Shown piece by piece: positions 25,237 through 34,089 of a stretch of DNA of 64,000 bases. The position numbers and the translations under genes were made by a program. Below the pieces are notes generated by a model. It worked only from the letters and a program-made list of their open reading frames with translations, did no database searches and was not told the DNA's origin. Origin of the DNA: Synergistaceae bacterium. GTDB taxonomy: Bacteria; Synergistota; Synergistia; Synergistales; Synergistaceae. How positions within the stretch are numbered: position 1 is the stretch's first letter; every line of letters starts with the position of its first letter. The DNA is taken from contig JAISZL010000098.1 of NCBI GenBank assembly GCA_031269245.1, forward strand, positions 41,794 through 105,793, written 5' to 3'.

Positions 25237-28071
25237 CTAACCCGCGCTCCGCTGTCCCTCCAGGTATTCGAGCGCATCGGCGCAGCGTCCGCAGACCTCC
25301 CGCGCCCCGACCTCTGGCCTGCGCTTCCAACAACGCGGGCACTTCCCGTCGGGGCTCTTGCTGACTCCTACGACGATGCCGGTCGCCTCGTCCCTGTACG
25401 TCACGTCGGCGGGCTCCTCGGACGTGACCTTCCTGAAGCTCGACACTATGGATATTGTCTCCCAGTCGCCGTCAGGCACGCTGGCGGCCAGATCGCCCCA
25501 CTCCTCACCGAACTCGGCCCACACGGACGCGTCGAGCGCGTGCCCTATCACGCCCCGCGACCGCGCGCTCTCGAGCGCCCTCAGCACGGCACCGCGCGCT
25601 TCAACCACCCTCTCCCAGCGGAGCCTTATACCCTCGTCCAGACCGTCCGACGGAGGCTCCGGCCAGAACGCCAGGTGCACGCTCTCGGGCAGGGATCCGT
25701 CCATCTTGCGCATCTCCCGCCATATCTCCTCGGACGTGAAGCAGAGCACGGGGGCTATGAGCTTCGTCATCGCGGAGAGAACCTCCCACATCACTGAACG
25801 GGCGCACCTGCGCGCGTTCGAGTCGGCTCGGTCCGCGTAGAGCTTGTCCTTCGATATGTCTATGTAGAACGACGACATCTCGTTGTCGCAGAACTGATGG
25901 ATCTTGGACAGGGGGAGATGGAACTCGCAGCCGTCGAAGTCCTCGGTGCACTTGCGAACGATTGCCGCCAGCTTCTGCAGTATGTACTGATCCACCTCCG
26001 TCAGATTCTCGTGAGGTATGACGTCGCGCCCCGGGTCAAAACCGCTAAGGTTCGCCAGCAGGAAACGAGCCGTGTTCCGTATCCTCCTGTAGGACTCGGA
26101 GAGGTTGGCCATTATCGCGGACGATATGCCTATGTCACCCCTGTAGTCGGTGGAGGCCACCCAGAGCCTGAGTATGTCGGCGCCGTACTTCTCGACTATC
26201 TCCTGGGGGTAGACGGCGTTGCCCAGCGACTTCGACATCTTGCGGCCCCTCTCGTCGACGATGAAGCCGTGCGTGAGCACCGACCTGTACGGCGCCCTCC
26301 CGCGCGTCGCCACGGACGTGAGCAGCGAGGACTGGAACCAGCCCCTGTGCTGGTCGCTCCCCTCCAGATACATGTCGGCCGGGAAACCGAGCTCCGGCCA
26401 GACGTCCGGGCTCTCCAGAACACCCCTGTGGCTGCAGCCGGAGTCGAACCACACATCCATCGTGTCGCCTCCCTTGGAGATGTTCCCGCTGGAGCAGTGA
26501 GGGCAGACGGCCAGGTCCCCGAGCAGCTCCAGCGGAGACGCCTCCCACCAGTAGTTGCTGCCTCTCTCCCTGAACTTGTCCGCGATCGCGCGGGTGCGAT
26601 CGGCGGTCAGTATATCGCTCCCGCAGTCGTCGCAGCGGAACGCGGGCAGGGGCATGCCCCATATCCTCTGCCTGCTGAGGCACCAGTCGAACCTGTCGCG
26701 CACCATGTTGTATATCCTGTCCCTGCCCCACGACGGCACCCACTTGACCTCGCGATCGATGCACTCCAGCGCCCGCTCCCTGAACTTGGAGACATCCACG
26801 AACCACTGGTCGGTGGCGCGGAATATGACAGGCTTCTTGCACCTCCAGCAGTGAGGGTACGAGTGGGTTATCCTGAGGCATCCCAGCAACCTTCCGCTCT
26901 CGGAGAGAACCTTGAAGATGAGCTTGGTCGCGTCCTCCAGCGACAGGCCCCCGACGAGGCCGGTTTCGGGGTGGAAAAAGCCCTTGGTGTCCACCGGGTT
27001 GTATATGTCTATGCCATACCTGACGCCGGTCTCGTAGTCCTCGGCGCCGTGCCCCGGCGCGGTGTGGACGCAGCCGGTGCCGGCATCGAGGGTCACGTAG
27101 CCGGCGAGGACGAAGGGGATCCCGCGGTCGCCGTAAAACGGGTGCGCGGCACTCATCCCCTCCAGGTCCCTGCCCCGCACCCGGTGAAGCTCCGCTCCGA
27201 ACTCCATACCCACGGCCCTGGCCACGTCGTCCACGGTCTCGGAGGCCATAAGGTATGTCTTGTCCCCGGACTCGCGGAACGAATAGTCGAAGTCGGGGTG
27301 GATGGATATAGCGAGGCTCGCGGGCAGAGTCCACGGCGTGGTGGTCCATATTATGGCGCAGACGTCGCGCCCGGATAACCGCGGGAACCTCTCCGACGCC
27401 TCCTTGAACGGGTAGGACACGTAAATCGACGGTGAGCTCTCGTCCTCGTACTCTATCTCGGCCGCGGCTAAAGCCGTCCCGCACTCGACACACCAGAGCA
27501 CGGGCTTACGCCCTCTGTAGACGAGATCCTTGTCCAGCATGTCTGCCAGAACCTCCATCTGCGCCGCCTCGTAGCGGGGGTCAAGCGTGATGTAGGGGTG
27601 CTCCCAGTTCCCCATGACGCCGAGGCGCGAGAACTCCTCAGTCTGCACGCGCGCGTACTTGGAGGCGTGCTCCGCGCAGCGCTTGCGCAACTCGACCGGA
27701 TCTATAGAGTCGGCGGCGATGCCCGAGTCCTTCAGCACCTTGTGCTCTATCGGCATCCCGTGCGTGTCGTAGCCGGGGACGTACGGAGCGAAGTACCCGC
27801 GCAGCCACTTGTATCTCACGATTATGTCCTTCAGTATTTTATTGAGCGCCGTGCCTATGTGGATGTTCGCGTTGGCATAGGGCGGCCCGTCGTGGAGTAT
27901 GAAAGGAACGCGTTCCCCGCGGCTCTCCACGAGCTTACCGTAGATATCTTGTTCTTTCCAGAACTCGAGAAAACCAGGCTCGCGGGACGATAGATTGGCG
28001 CGCATGGGAAAGTCGGTCTGGGGGAGAAAGAGCGTCTCCTTGTAGTCGTTTGGTTTCTTCTCCGATGGCAT
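25237..28071 (-). CDS. ileS: Isoleucyl-tRNA synthetase
   Basis: Class I aminoacyl-tRNA synthetase charging tRNA-Ile. 944 aa with a HIGH-type motif (YANANIHIGTALNK), a KMSKS motif (RKMSKSLGN), the CP1 editing domain region, and a C-terminal zinc finger (CPRCWKRRP ... CGRC) of the bacterial type. The ATG has AGGAGG 8 nt upstream. I see no T-box leader in the upstream gap, which is taken up mostly by a MITE-like repeat. Confidence 0.97.
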   Translation of the reverse strand: MPSEKKPNDYKETLFLPQTDFPMRANLSSREPGFLEFWKEQDIYGKLVESRGERVPFILHDGPPYANANIHIGTALNKILKDIIVRYKWLRGYFAPYVPGYDTHGMPIEHKVLKDSGIAADSIDPVELRKRCAEHASKYARVQTEEFSRLGVMGNWEHPYITLDPRYEAAQMEVLADMLDKDLVYRGRKPVLWCVECGTALAAAEIEYEDESSPSIYVSYPFKEASERFPRLSGRDVCAIIWTTTPWTLPASLAISIHPDFDYSFRESGDKTYLMASETVDDVARAVGMEFGAELHRVRGRDLEGMSAAHPFYGDRGIPFVLAGYVTLDAGTGCVHTAPGHGAEDYETGVRYGIDIYNPVDTKGFFHPETGLVGGLSLEDATKLIFKVLSESGRLLGCLRITHSYPHCWRCKKPVIFRATDQWFVDVSKFRERALECIDREVKWVPSWGRDRIYNMVRDRFDWCLSRQRIWGMPLPAFRCDDCGSDILTADRTRAIADKFRERGSNYWWEASPLELLGDLAVCPHCSSGNISKGGDTMDVWFDSGCSHRGVLESPDVWPELGFPADMYLEGSDQHRGWFQSSLLTSVATRGRAPYRSVLTHGFIVDERGRKMSKSLGNAVYPQEIVEKYGADILRLWVASTDYRGDIGISSAIMANLSESYRRIRNTARFLLANLSGFDPGRDVIPHENLTEVDQYILQKLAAIVRKCTEDFDGCEFHLPLSKIHQFCDNEMSSFYIDISKDKLYADRADSNARRCARSVMWEVLSAMTKLIAPVLCFTSEEIWREMRKMDGSLPESVHLAFWPEPPSDGLDEGIRLRWERVVEARGAVLRALESARSRGVIGHALDASVWAEFGEEWGDLAASVPDGDWETISIVSSFRKVTSEEPADVTYRDEATGIVVGVSKSPDGKCPRCWKRRPEVGAREVCGRCADALEYLEGQRSAG

Positions 28072-28123
28072 GAAACGAGCCTCCTAAACTCCGTTTGCGG
28101 CTTAATGGAATGTTCGATGCGTA

Positions 28124-28152
28124 ATATTATCATCATAGACCGATAAACACAA
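28124..28152 (-). promoter_or_regulatory. Weak putative ileS promoter
   Basis: TTGTGT, 17-nt spacer, TAATAT on the minus strand, about 50 nt before the ileS start. Both hexamers are poor to fair matches. Confidence 0.35.
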
Positions 28153-28163
28153 ATTGCGCGTTT

Positions 28164-28340
28164 GAACCTCGAAACCGCGGGCGCTGCCCGCGCCCGCCAG
28201 GGAGCTAGCTCTCTGGGCCCTTTTTACGTTTTTATTTTCACCCCGCGGGTGAAAATAAAAACGATAACGGGGTCAAGGGGACCAGTCCCCTTGCGAGATT
28301 CGGGGCGGAGCTCCCTAAGTCTTGCCTGTGGTTTTGGGAA
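28164..28340 (+). repeat. MITE-like palindromic element, copy B (full length)
   Basis: The clearest copy. It contains palindrome 1 CCAGGGAGCTAGCTCTCTGG (28197-28216), palindrome 2 TTTTTATTTTCACCC/GGGTGAAAATAAAAA (28229-28261) and palindrome 3 CAAGGGGACCAGTCCCCTTG (28274-28293). The outer ends are imperfect terminal inverted repeats (GCGCGTTT..AAACC against GGTTTT..AAACGCGC). It lies between the 5' end of ileS and the 3' end of mnmE, and could also terminate neighbouring transcripts. Confidence 0.85.
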
Positions 28341-28366
28341 ACGCGCTAAGGCTTGACAGAGCCTCC

Positions 28367-29758
28367 TCATTTTCCAACGCAGAAGTTTCTGAATATCGCG
28401 TCCATAAGATCCTCCGGGGCGTCGCCGCCGAGAGGGAGCATCACGCGCTCCGACGCCTCCGCCAAAAGCGAGCCCGCGACGTCCACGCCGCAGGCGCCTT
28501 CGAGCGCCGACTCCGCCTCTCGGATGCACGACTCGGACTCCATCAGGGCACCAATGATCCGTTCGCCGGCCAGCACTCCCTCGGAGAGCGATGCGTCACC
28601 CGCCGCCATGTCGAATATCGCGTCCTTTATCGCGCCGACGCCGTCCCCGGTCAGCGCCGAAACCTCGACGACTCTCTTGAAATGCCCCAGCCGCTCGATT
28701 TCGCCGCGCGAGAGGGCGCGGGGGAGGTCCCGCTTGTTCAGCGCCAGCAGCGAGCTCTTGCCCCGGAGCGCCGACGCGGCCGACAGATCCGCCTCGGCCA
28801 ATGGTACCGAGGCATCGACAACGAGCGCGCAGATATCCGAACCTGAGATGGCGGCGCGGGACCGGGCGATTCCCATGCCCTCTATCACCCCCGCGCCGCC
28901 CGAGAAGCCCACATCATCCCTCATACCCGCCGTGTCTATCAGGCTGACGAAGAGCCCTCTGTGGACGATGGAGACGTCCAGTGTGTCCCTGGTGGTCCCC
29001 GGTATGTCCGTCACTATCGCGCGATCCTCGCCCGATAACGAGTTCAGCAGCGACGACTTGCCGACGTTGGGCCTGCCGATTATCGCGACCCTCACCCCGT
29101 TTTTGAGGATGAGTCCCGCTCGGCAGCGCTCGATCAGATTCCTCGTCCTGCGTCCTATCTCGGAGAGCCTGAAGGCGATCTCGCTTCGTTCATCTCCGCT
29201 GACCTCATCCGGGTAGTCGATGTGCGCCTCGATACCGGCCAGAGCGGAGATCATCTCGCCAGACAGATCCCTGAGCGCCCTCGACAGCTCCCCCTGGAGG
29301 GACCTTGCGGACGAGGCCAGCTCCGCGTCCGTGCGCGCGCGTATCACTCCGAGCACCGCCTCGGCCTGGGCCAAGTCAATTCGCCCGTTCAGAAAAGCCC
29401 TCTTCGTGAACTCCCCGGGCAGCGCCGCCCTCGCCCCGGATTCGAGAAAAACATCCATACACGCCCGCGCCGCGGCGGCCCCGCCGTGGCAATGGACCTC
29501 AGCCGCCTCCTCGCCCGTGTAGCTCGCGCCCTCCTCGAAGCGCACCGCTAAAACCTGGTCTATCATCCGCGCGCCGTCCTGGGCCGCCATGCTGCCTAGC
29601 GCCATACGGCGAGGCGGTTCGCCGGCAATCGGCCCGGCGCCTCGGAAGAACCTGTCCACAAGCCCGACCGAGCCGCGGCCCGACAGCCTAACTATGGCTA
29701 TCGCGGCCTCCCCCCACGCGGTGGCGACCGCGGCTATCACGTCGTCTGAAAAGAGCAC
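28367..29758 (-). CDS. mnmE: tRNA modification GTPase MnmE
   Basis: With MnmG it makes the carboxymethylaminomethyl group on U34 of tRNAs. 463 aa: an N-terminal tetrahydrofolate-binding domain (ATAWGEAAIAIVRLSG), a helical domain, an inserted G domain with GRPNVGKSS, DIPGTTRD, DTAGMRDD and NKRD, and the C-terminal CVGK box. The start is GTG 29758, with GGAG upstream. It sits 8 bp downstream of the cysteine hydrolase gene. Confidence 0.95.
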   Translation of the reverse strand: MLFSDDVIAAVATAWGEAAIAIVRLSGRGSVGLVDRFFRGAGPIAGEPPRRMALGSMAAQDGARMIDQVLAVRFEEGASYTGEEAAEVHCHGGAAAARACMDVFLESGARAALPGEFTKRAFLNGRIDLAQAEAVLGVIRARTDAELASSARSLQGELSRALRDLSGEMISALAGIEAHIDYPDEVSGDERSEIAFRLSEIGRRTRNLIERCRAGLILKNGVRVAIIGRPNVGKSSLLNSLSGEDRAIVTDIPGTTRDTLDVSIVHRGLFVSLIDTAGMRDDVGFSGGAGVIEGMGIARSRAAISGSDICALVVDASVPLAEADLSAASALRGKSSLLALNKRDLPRALSRGEIERLGHFKRVVEVSALTGDGVGAIKDAIFDMAAGDASLSEGVLAGERIIGALMESESCIREAESALEGACGVDVAGSLLAEASERVMLPLGGDAPEDLMDAIFRNFCVGK

Positions 29759-29766
29759 GCGCCCGC

Positions 29767-30585
29767 CTACTCCGACTGAACCAGGCGCACGCCCCTGGAC
29801 GCGAGGCGCCCCTCCGAGAGGGCCCTCTCAAACCCCGAGACCGGGGACGAGCAATCGGCTATCAGAAATATTTCCTGCTCGCGCCCGTCCATCTCCAGCC
29901 TGTCGAGGTAGGAGGCGATCGACGCCTCGACGCAATGGCTCAGCGCCTCCCCGGCGAACGTGACGCTGTCGCACTCGGCCAGGCGCCCGAAAAGGAGCTC
30001 GTTGAAGGCGGTGTCGCCCCACGAGCCGTCAACCCCCTCGAAGACCGAGAACTGCTCCGTGTAGGGGTTCTCCCCCTTGAAGACGAACCTCACCGCCTTG
30101 CCCGACGTCTCCCTCCACGCGCGCAGTGCCTCGCGCACGCTGTCAGCCACCTCTTGCCCCCACGTGGACACTATGCAGTGTTCGGGCCATATCATGAGCG
30201 CGTCTATTTTTTTCTCCGAATAGACGCGAAACAGCTTCTCCGCGTGCGGCTCGTTGTCGCGCGATGCGGCGCGCCACGCGCCGGAGGCGTAGTCCTCGGG
30301 CGAGATCGCGGTGAAGGGCCTGGGGTTGACGCCGCTCCCGTCCACCCAGAATTTGGGGTGGAAGATCGCCAGCGAGTCGTGCGAGTCGAGGGACACGAAC
30401 ACGTCGGAGTACGCCTCCGCGCCGCGCTTTATACGGCGGGCCAGCCGCGACATATCCGCGGCCGCCCCCTCGACGTAGAGGGACCCCCTCTGGTCGCAGA
30501 AGTCATTCTGCGGGTCTATTATCATCAGCGCGTTTTTTCCCATGCCATTCGCCGCCCTTCTCAATATGTCGTTCCATCTCGTCAT
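29767..30585 (-). CDS. Nicotinamidase/isochorismatase-family cysteine hydrolase
   Basis: 272 aa. The catalytic triad elements are visible: Asp in IIDPQNDFC, a Lys in FVFKGENPYTEQFS and Cys in ALSHCVEAS; SLDSHDS fits the metal-binding D-x-H of nicotinamidases. Nicotinamide-to-nicotinate conversion for NAD salvage is the best guess, but the inserts and longer length make a related amidase possible. The start is uncertain: the ATG at 30585 lacks a ribosome site, and an internal ATG (30543, MGKNALMIID) is better placed on the domain. A TTGTAC/GTACAA palindrome lies upstream. Confidence 0.75.
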   Translation of the reverse strand: MTRWNDILRRAANGMGKNALMIIDPQNDFCDQRGSLYVEGAAADMSRLARRIKRGAEAYSDVFVSLDSHDSLAIFHPKFWVDGSGVNPRPFTAISPEDYASGAWRAASRDNEPHAEKLFRVYSEKKIDALMIWPEHCIVSTWGQEVADSVREALRAWRETSGKAVRFVFKGENPYTEQFSVFEGVDGSWGDTAFNELLFGRLAECDSVTFAGEALSHCVEASIASYLDRLEMDGREQEIFLIADCSSPVSGFERALSEGRLASRGVRLVQSE

Positions 30586-30612
30586 ATTATTTTACAGGAG
30601 GTTAGCGGGTTA

Positions 30613-30628
30613 TTGTACATAGGTACAA
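30613..30628. promoter_or_regulatory. TTGTAC-ATAG-GTACAA palindrome, candidate operator
   Basis: Perfect 6-bp arms with a 4-nt centre, about 28 bp upstream of the nicotinamidase-like gene and next to a run of seven A (T on the minus strand). The position suits a transcription-factor site controlling that gene. The binding protein is unknown. Confidence 0.5.
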
Positions 30629-30690
30629 TAAAAAAACTGTAGCCATGCGCAATTGCGTTCACCCGGGTCATATCGTACCATTTACCGCGG

Positions 30691-30789
30691 TTGGGGGACG
30701 CCTCAAGGGAAAACTTGGGGAAGCGATAGGGCAAACAGCGGAAACGACGTTCAAACGCATCGAGCCCCGAGGGCGGGCCGGCGTCCCAA
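30691..30789. ncRNA. Structured 100-nt segment with long closing stem
   Basis: TTGGGGGACGCC at the left pairs with GGCGTCCCAA at the right, enclosing CCTCAAG/CTTGGGG and GCCC/GGGC hairpins. It belongs to a roughly 490-bp stretch with no plausible gene (30586-31076). It matches no RNA family that I can name, and which strand is active is not clear. Confidence 0.3.
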
Positions 30790-30915
30790 TAAAAAACCGC
30801 AGCCTGGCGAGGCGGCGAGCTATGTGTCCTCGCGCGGTCGCTTGAGCCCATAGATGGGCCCGGCGTAAAATCCGAGCCGGGTTCAAAGTTAGCGAGGCTG
30901 TGCAGAGCCGCATAA
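30790..30915 (-). ncRNA. Candidate small RNA with its own promoter and terminator
   Basis: On the minus strand a promoter-like pair (GTTACA-16 nt-TATACT, 30922-30949) precedes about 125 nt. This can fold into hairpins GGCT/AGCC, CCCGGC/GCCGGG, CCCAT/ATGGG and GCGAGG/CCTCGC with a closing CAGCCT/AGGCTG stem, and it ends in GGCTGCGGTTTTTT. Short ORFs across it look like shadows. It does not match tmRNA, RNase P, SRP or a riboswitch I know; 6S RNA is possible but unproven. Confidence 0.4.
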
Positions 30916-30921
30916 AATTAA

Positions 30922-30949
30922 AGTATATGAAGCCCACAGGTTATGTAAC
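30922..30949 (-). promoter_or_regulatory. Putative promoter of the candidate small RNA
   Basis: GTTACA, 16-nt spacer, TATACT on the minus strand. The predicted start falls a few bases before TGCGGCTCTGCACAGCC. Confidence 0.4.
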
Positions 30950-30972
30950 GGCTCATCTCACTCCTTCCCAAA

Positions 30973-31027
30973 CGAACCGAAATCCTCCGTTTCGTCCGCG
31001 CGTGACGAAGCGGAGGATTTCGGTTCG
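30973..31027 (-). terminator. Very long stem-loop downstream of the aas-like gene
   Basis: CGAACCGAAATCCTCCG pairs perfectly with CGGAGGATTTCGGTTCG. A T-G pair and a further TTCGTC/GACGAA stem extend it to about 24 bp around a 7-nt CG-rich loop. It lies 50 bp after the stop of the aas-like gene. There is no U-tract, so it may be a terminator-like or mRNA-stabilising structure. Confidence 0.6.
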
Positions 31028-31076
31028 CCGCCCGGCGCGGGGGAAGAGGCCAGGTTGGGTATACGGCGGCGCCCCC

Positions 31077-33218
31077 TCAGGATGCCTCGGCCATCCTGGC
31101 GGCTCCCTGGTAGTCTATCTTGCCCACTCCTATCTTAGGCATCGAGTCCGTGGCTATTATTTTTTTGGGGAGCGCGAGCTCCGGCAGGCCCTTACCGGAC
31201 AGGGCGGCCCTCAGCTCCTCCCTGTCCGGGGACTCCCGCTCCGTCAGGAGGACTATCATCTCGCCCCGCCCCTCGTCCGGCACGCTGACCACGGCGTGAA
31301 TGTCGTCAGGCCATACCTCCTGTATCGCTTCCTCGACCTGCGCAAGGGAGACCATCTCCCCGCCTATCTTGGCGAAGCGCTTCACCCTGCCCCGGATGGT
31401 CATGAAACCCTCGTTGTCGATGGAGACGATGTCCCCGGTGTCGTAGCCGTCCTCAGGAGGAGGTATGATAGTGCCGTCGGCCTGTATGTAGCCCTTCATG
31501 ACGTTGGGCCCTCTCACCACAAGCCTGCCGGCGCCCTCCACCCCCTCGACCGGCTTCAGGCCCGTCCTCACGCATGGGAGGGGAAGGCCGATGGAGCCGG
31601 GGACGTTGCGGCCAAGCCTGTTCACGCCAACAACGGGCGAGCACTCGGTCACGCCGTAGCCCTCGAGCACCTGGATCCCGAATTTCTGGAGCCATATGTC
31701 CGACGTGGAGTCCCTCAGCTTGTCCCCTCCGCATATGACGTAGCGCATCTCGAAGAAGTCCAAGGGATCGGCGTTTTTGGCGTATCCCGCGAGAAACGCG
31801 TTCGTCCCAAGGAGGACGGTGCCCCTCGCCTCGTATGAGTACTGGGGGATCTTTTTATAGTGGAGCGGGGTCGGATAGAACGCCACCGGCATCCCAGCCG
31901 ACAGCGGCATGATCGTGCCGGTGCACAGCCCGAACGAGTGGAACATCGGCATCACGTCGACCATCACGTCGCGGCTGTTGAAGTCGAGCGTGCTTCGCAC
32001 CTGCGCGGTATTGGCCTGAATATTCAGATGGGAGAGCGCGACTGGCTTCGGCGTGCCCTCGGAGCCGGAAGTGAAGAGCACTACCGCCGTGCGCTCCGCG
32101 TACCTCCGGGCACCAGGGGTTGGGGAGGCGAACCGCGCGCTCAGTGCTATCGCTAGCTTCCGCGCGGTGCCGAGCGCGGACACGCAATCCTCCAGATACC
32201 TGATACCGATCCCGTCCCCCGACAGCTCGTCCGTCAGAGCTTGGAACTTCCCCTCCTCGACGAATTTTCTCGACGTCACGATCTGTCTGACCTTAGCGAT
32301 GCCGCACGCCGCCTTGAGAGAGCGCGCGCCCATAGAGTAGTTGATCATGGCGGGCTCTCTGTCCGCGTGCTGGGCCCCTATTATGGAGGCCAGAGCGATC
32401 AGGGTGTTCGGCAGCATGATGCCGATCCTCTCGCCGGGAGAGCTCATCCCCTCCACTATCCGCTGGAGCAGCGATACCCTGACCATGAACTCGTCCCAGG
32501 TGATCCGTGAGCCGTCCGGCTCTATAGCCATCACGTGTTTGCCTCCCCACAGGCGCCGCTGCTCCAGCATGGTGTCGAACAGGGGCTTCCTGTCCCATAT
32601 ACCCAGCATCATCGTGTCCGCCAGCATCCGCTCTATCCTGCGGCGCGCTGTATAGCGGTTCTCCGCCGGTTCTTTGAGCCCGCCGTCCCCCATGCGCTCC
32701 GCCTCGCCGGAGAGGAGCGTGACCTTCGGCGCCAGCGCGCGGGCGAGCCGTCCCCCCATGCGGGAGAACGGCGTGAACTGCGTGTTGCACGCGCGGGCGG
32801 GGACCACCAGCGCTCCGTTTCTGTCGAGCGCCTCGACGACGGAATCGGAGACCTTCATCAAAATCCCGTTCGTCGTCGGCTCCGGCTCCGGGAACACCAC
32901 CAAAAGGCGCGTCTCCTTGCAGAGACGATCAAAGCGTTTAAGGGCCATCGGGTCGGACTGGTCCACGACCTCGTATCTGAAACAGCCCTTGAAATACCTG
33001 AACCACCTCTTTCGCGCCAGGGAGGGCGATATCGCCACGAGCGGGCGTTCCGGGGAAAACATGCCGAACAGCACGGGGTCTATGTACGACGCGTGGTGCG
33101 GGATCAACACCACCCGCTCGGAGGATGCGAGCGCCCTCGTCAGAGTGTCGAGCTCAATCTCGATCCTATACAGCGCCCTGAGGAATATCTTCATGACAAA
33201 TGCCCACATGTCCATCAC
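31077..33218 (-). CDS. Aas-like acyltransferase/acyl-ACP synthetase fusion
   Basis: 713 aa. The N-terminal PlsC-type lysophospholipid acyltransferase domain (1-190) has HHASYID (the HX4D motif) and FPEPEPTTNG in the place of FPEGTRS. The C-terminal ANL domain (about 215-713) has the adenylation loop LFTSGSEGTPKPVALSH, YGVTECSPVVG, YDTGDIVSIDNEGFMTIRGR and a catalytic Lys in GVGKIDY. In E. coli, Aas re-acylates 2-acyl-lysophosphatidylethanolamine using acyl-ACP it makes itself, at the inner membrane. The length equals E. coli Aas (719 aa). It is monocistronic here. It is a different ligase from that of the ACP operon. Confidence 0.88.
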   Translation of the reverse strand: MMDMWAFVMKIFLRALYRIEIELDTLTRALASSERVVLIPHHASYIDPVLFGMFSPERPLVAISPSLARKRWFRYFKGCFRYEVVDQSDPMALKRFDRLCKETRLLVVFPEPEPTTNGILMKVSDSVVEALDRNGALVVPARACNTQFTPFSRMGGRLARALAPKVTLLSGEAERMGDGGLKEPAENRYTARRRIERMLADTMMLGIWDRKPLFDTMLEQRRLWGGKHVMAIEPDGSRITWDEFMVRVSLLQRIVEGMSSPGERIGIMLPNTLIALASIIGAQHADREPAMINYSMGARSLKAACGIAKVRQIVTSRKFVEEGKFQALTDELSGDGIGIRYLEDCVSALGTARKLAIALSARFASPTPGARRYAERTAVVLFTSGSEGTPKPVALSHLNIQANTAQVRSTLDFNSRDVMVDVMPMFHSFGLCTGTIMPLSAGMPVAFYPTPLHYKKIPQYSYEARGTVLLGTNAFLAGYAKNADPLDFFEMRYVICGGDKLRDSTSDIWLQKFGIQVLEGYGVTECSPVVGVNRLGRNVPGSIGLPLPCVRTGLKPVEGVEGAGRLVVRGPNVMKGYIQADGTIIPPPEDGYDTGDIVSIDNEGFMTIRGRVKRFAKIGGEMVSLAQVEEAIQEVWPDDIHAVVSVPDEGRGEMIVLLTERESPDREELRAALSGKGLPELALPKKIIATDSMPKIGVGKIDYQGAARMAEAS

Positions 33219-33321
33219 CTCATCAGTAATTGTACATTAAACGCCCGATTGAAATCGAAGTCGGTATGATGCGGCGCGCGCTTCGACGCACGGGCGGCGC
33301 CGCGCTACGCTATATTAAAGA

Positions 33322-33729
33322 TCATTCGTCCTTCGGGCCCGCGTCGCCGTCCTTTTTGAGCGCGGTCTCGGGCAGGATCACCACCTCGCCCTCCTGCGCC
33401 GATTCGTACCATCCATCGCGCCTCTCGCGCCATTCCCTCTCCTCGTTCTCGAAGCGGACGTTGTGCCCGACGCGAGTGCTTCTGTCCGTCCACGCGCGCC
33501 TACCGCCGAACCTGCGCGCGTATGTCCTGGGCGATCTTCCTGGGATCAGGCCAAGCCGCGCGAGTAACATGAATATCATGGTGGTGAGGGTCAGGAATAT
33601 AAAAAACCCGAGTATGAACGGCATCAGGAAGAAAAACGCCGCGAGTATCAATGTCAGGATCAATAGCCCCCGCAAAATCATCCCCCCTACGGCCGGCGGC
33701 CCGTGAGCGCGGGACCGTCGATATTTCAT
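33322..33729 (-). CDS. Small integral membrane protein, unknown function
   Basis: The conserved-looking part has two hydrophobic segments (MILRGLLILTLILAAFFFLMPFILGFFIFLTLTTMIFMLLARLG), then a basic and charged tail (ERREWRERRDGWYESAQEGEVVILP). The ORF track start at 33945 runs through MITE copy C and is rejected. ATG 33729 or the internal ATG 33681 are the candidates, neither with a well-spaced ribosome site. No family is recognised. It lies between the aas-like gene and a divergent envelope operon. Confidence 0.5.
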   Translation of the reverse strand: MKYRRSRAHGPPAVGGMILRGLLILTLILAAFFFLMPFILGFFIFLTLTTMIFMLLARLGLIPGRSPRTYARRFGGRRAWTDRSTRVGHNVRFENEEREWRERRDGWYESAQEGEVVILPETALKKDGDAGPKDE

Positions 33730-33770
33730 CGCGTTACATGATTGTATCAGAGAATCGAGATTTTCGTGTC

Positions 33771-33926
33771 GAACCTCAAACTGCGGGATCACAATCGTGG
33801 GCTCTGCCCACACCCGCTTTATGTTCACACTGCGGGAGAAAATAAAAATGATAACGGGGTCAAGGGGGCTTGCCCCCTTGCGGAGTTCGGAGCGGAGCCC
33901 CGAGGTCTTGCCTGTGATTCGAGGTT
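33771..33926 (+). repeat. MITE-like element, copy C (internal deletion)
   Basis: It begins GAACCTCAAACTGCGGGATCACAAT and ends TGTGATTCGAGGTTC, so its ends are inverted repeats (GAACCTC/GAGGTTC, TCACA/TGTGA). It retains palindrome 3 (CAAGGGGGC TT GCCCCCTTG) and GGAGCGGAGCCCCGAGGTCTTGCCTGTG but has lost palindrome 1. It directly precedes the promoter of the operon starting at 34090. Confidence 0.8.
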
Positions 33927-33938
33927 CAACGAAGCGCA

Positions 33939-33967
33939 TTGACAATAACTTAACGCGAACATATTAT
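33939..33967 (+). promoter_or_regulatory. Promoter of the LPP20/CsgG-like operon
   Basis: A perfect TTGACA (33939-33944), 17-nt spacer, TATTAT (33962-33967) on the plus strand, giving a leader of about 115 nt before the 34090 start. Confidence 0.75.
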
Positions 33968-34089
33968 TATTTTATATTTTACAAGGATTGAGCCTTGGCG
34001 ATCGAAGCCTTGCCTCCGGCGAAACGAGGTAAATTTGCGGCAGAACACGTACCTGAAATATATTACAGTCATAGGGAGGTTATTGATTT

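Noticed and set aside
25181-25342. 54-residue extension of the ornithine cyclodeaminase-family gene
   Set aside because: It overlaps the ileS 3' end in another frame and does not resemble the family; ATG 25180 starts the conserved region.
28072-28366. T-box riboswitch upstream of ileS
   Set aside because: No AGGGTGGNACCGCG-type T-box sequence or specifier hairpin is visible; the gap is mostly a MITE-like element.
30582-30937. Small ORFs of 66-89 aa in the gene-free block
   Set aside because: They overlap one another in several frames on both strands, lack good ribosome sites and cover strong RNA hairpins.
33730-33945. N-terminal extension of the small membrane protein
   Set aside because: Its first half is translated MITE copy C, sharing the same peptide as spurious ORFs elsewhere.
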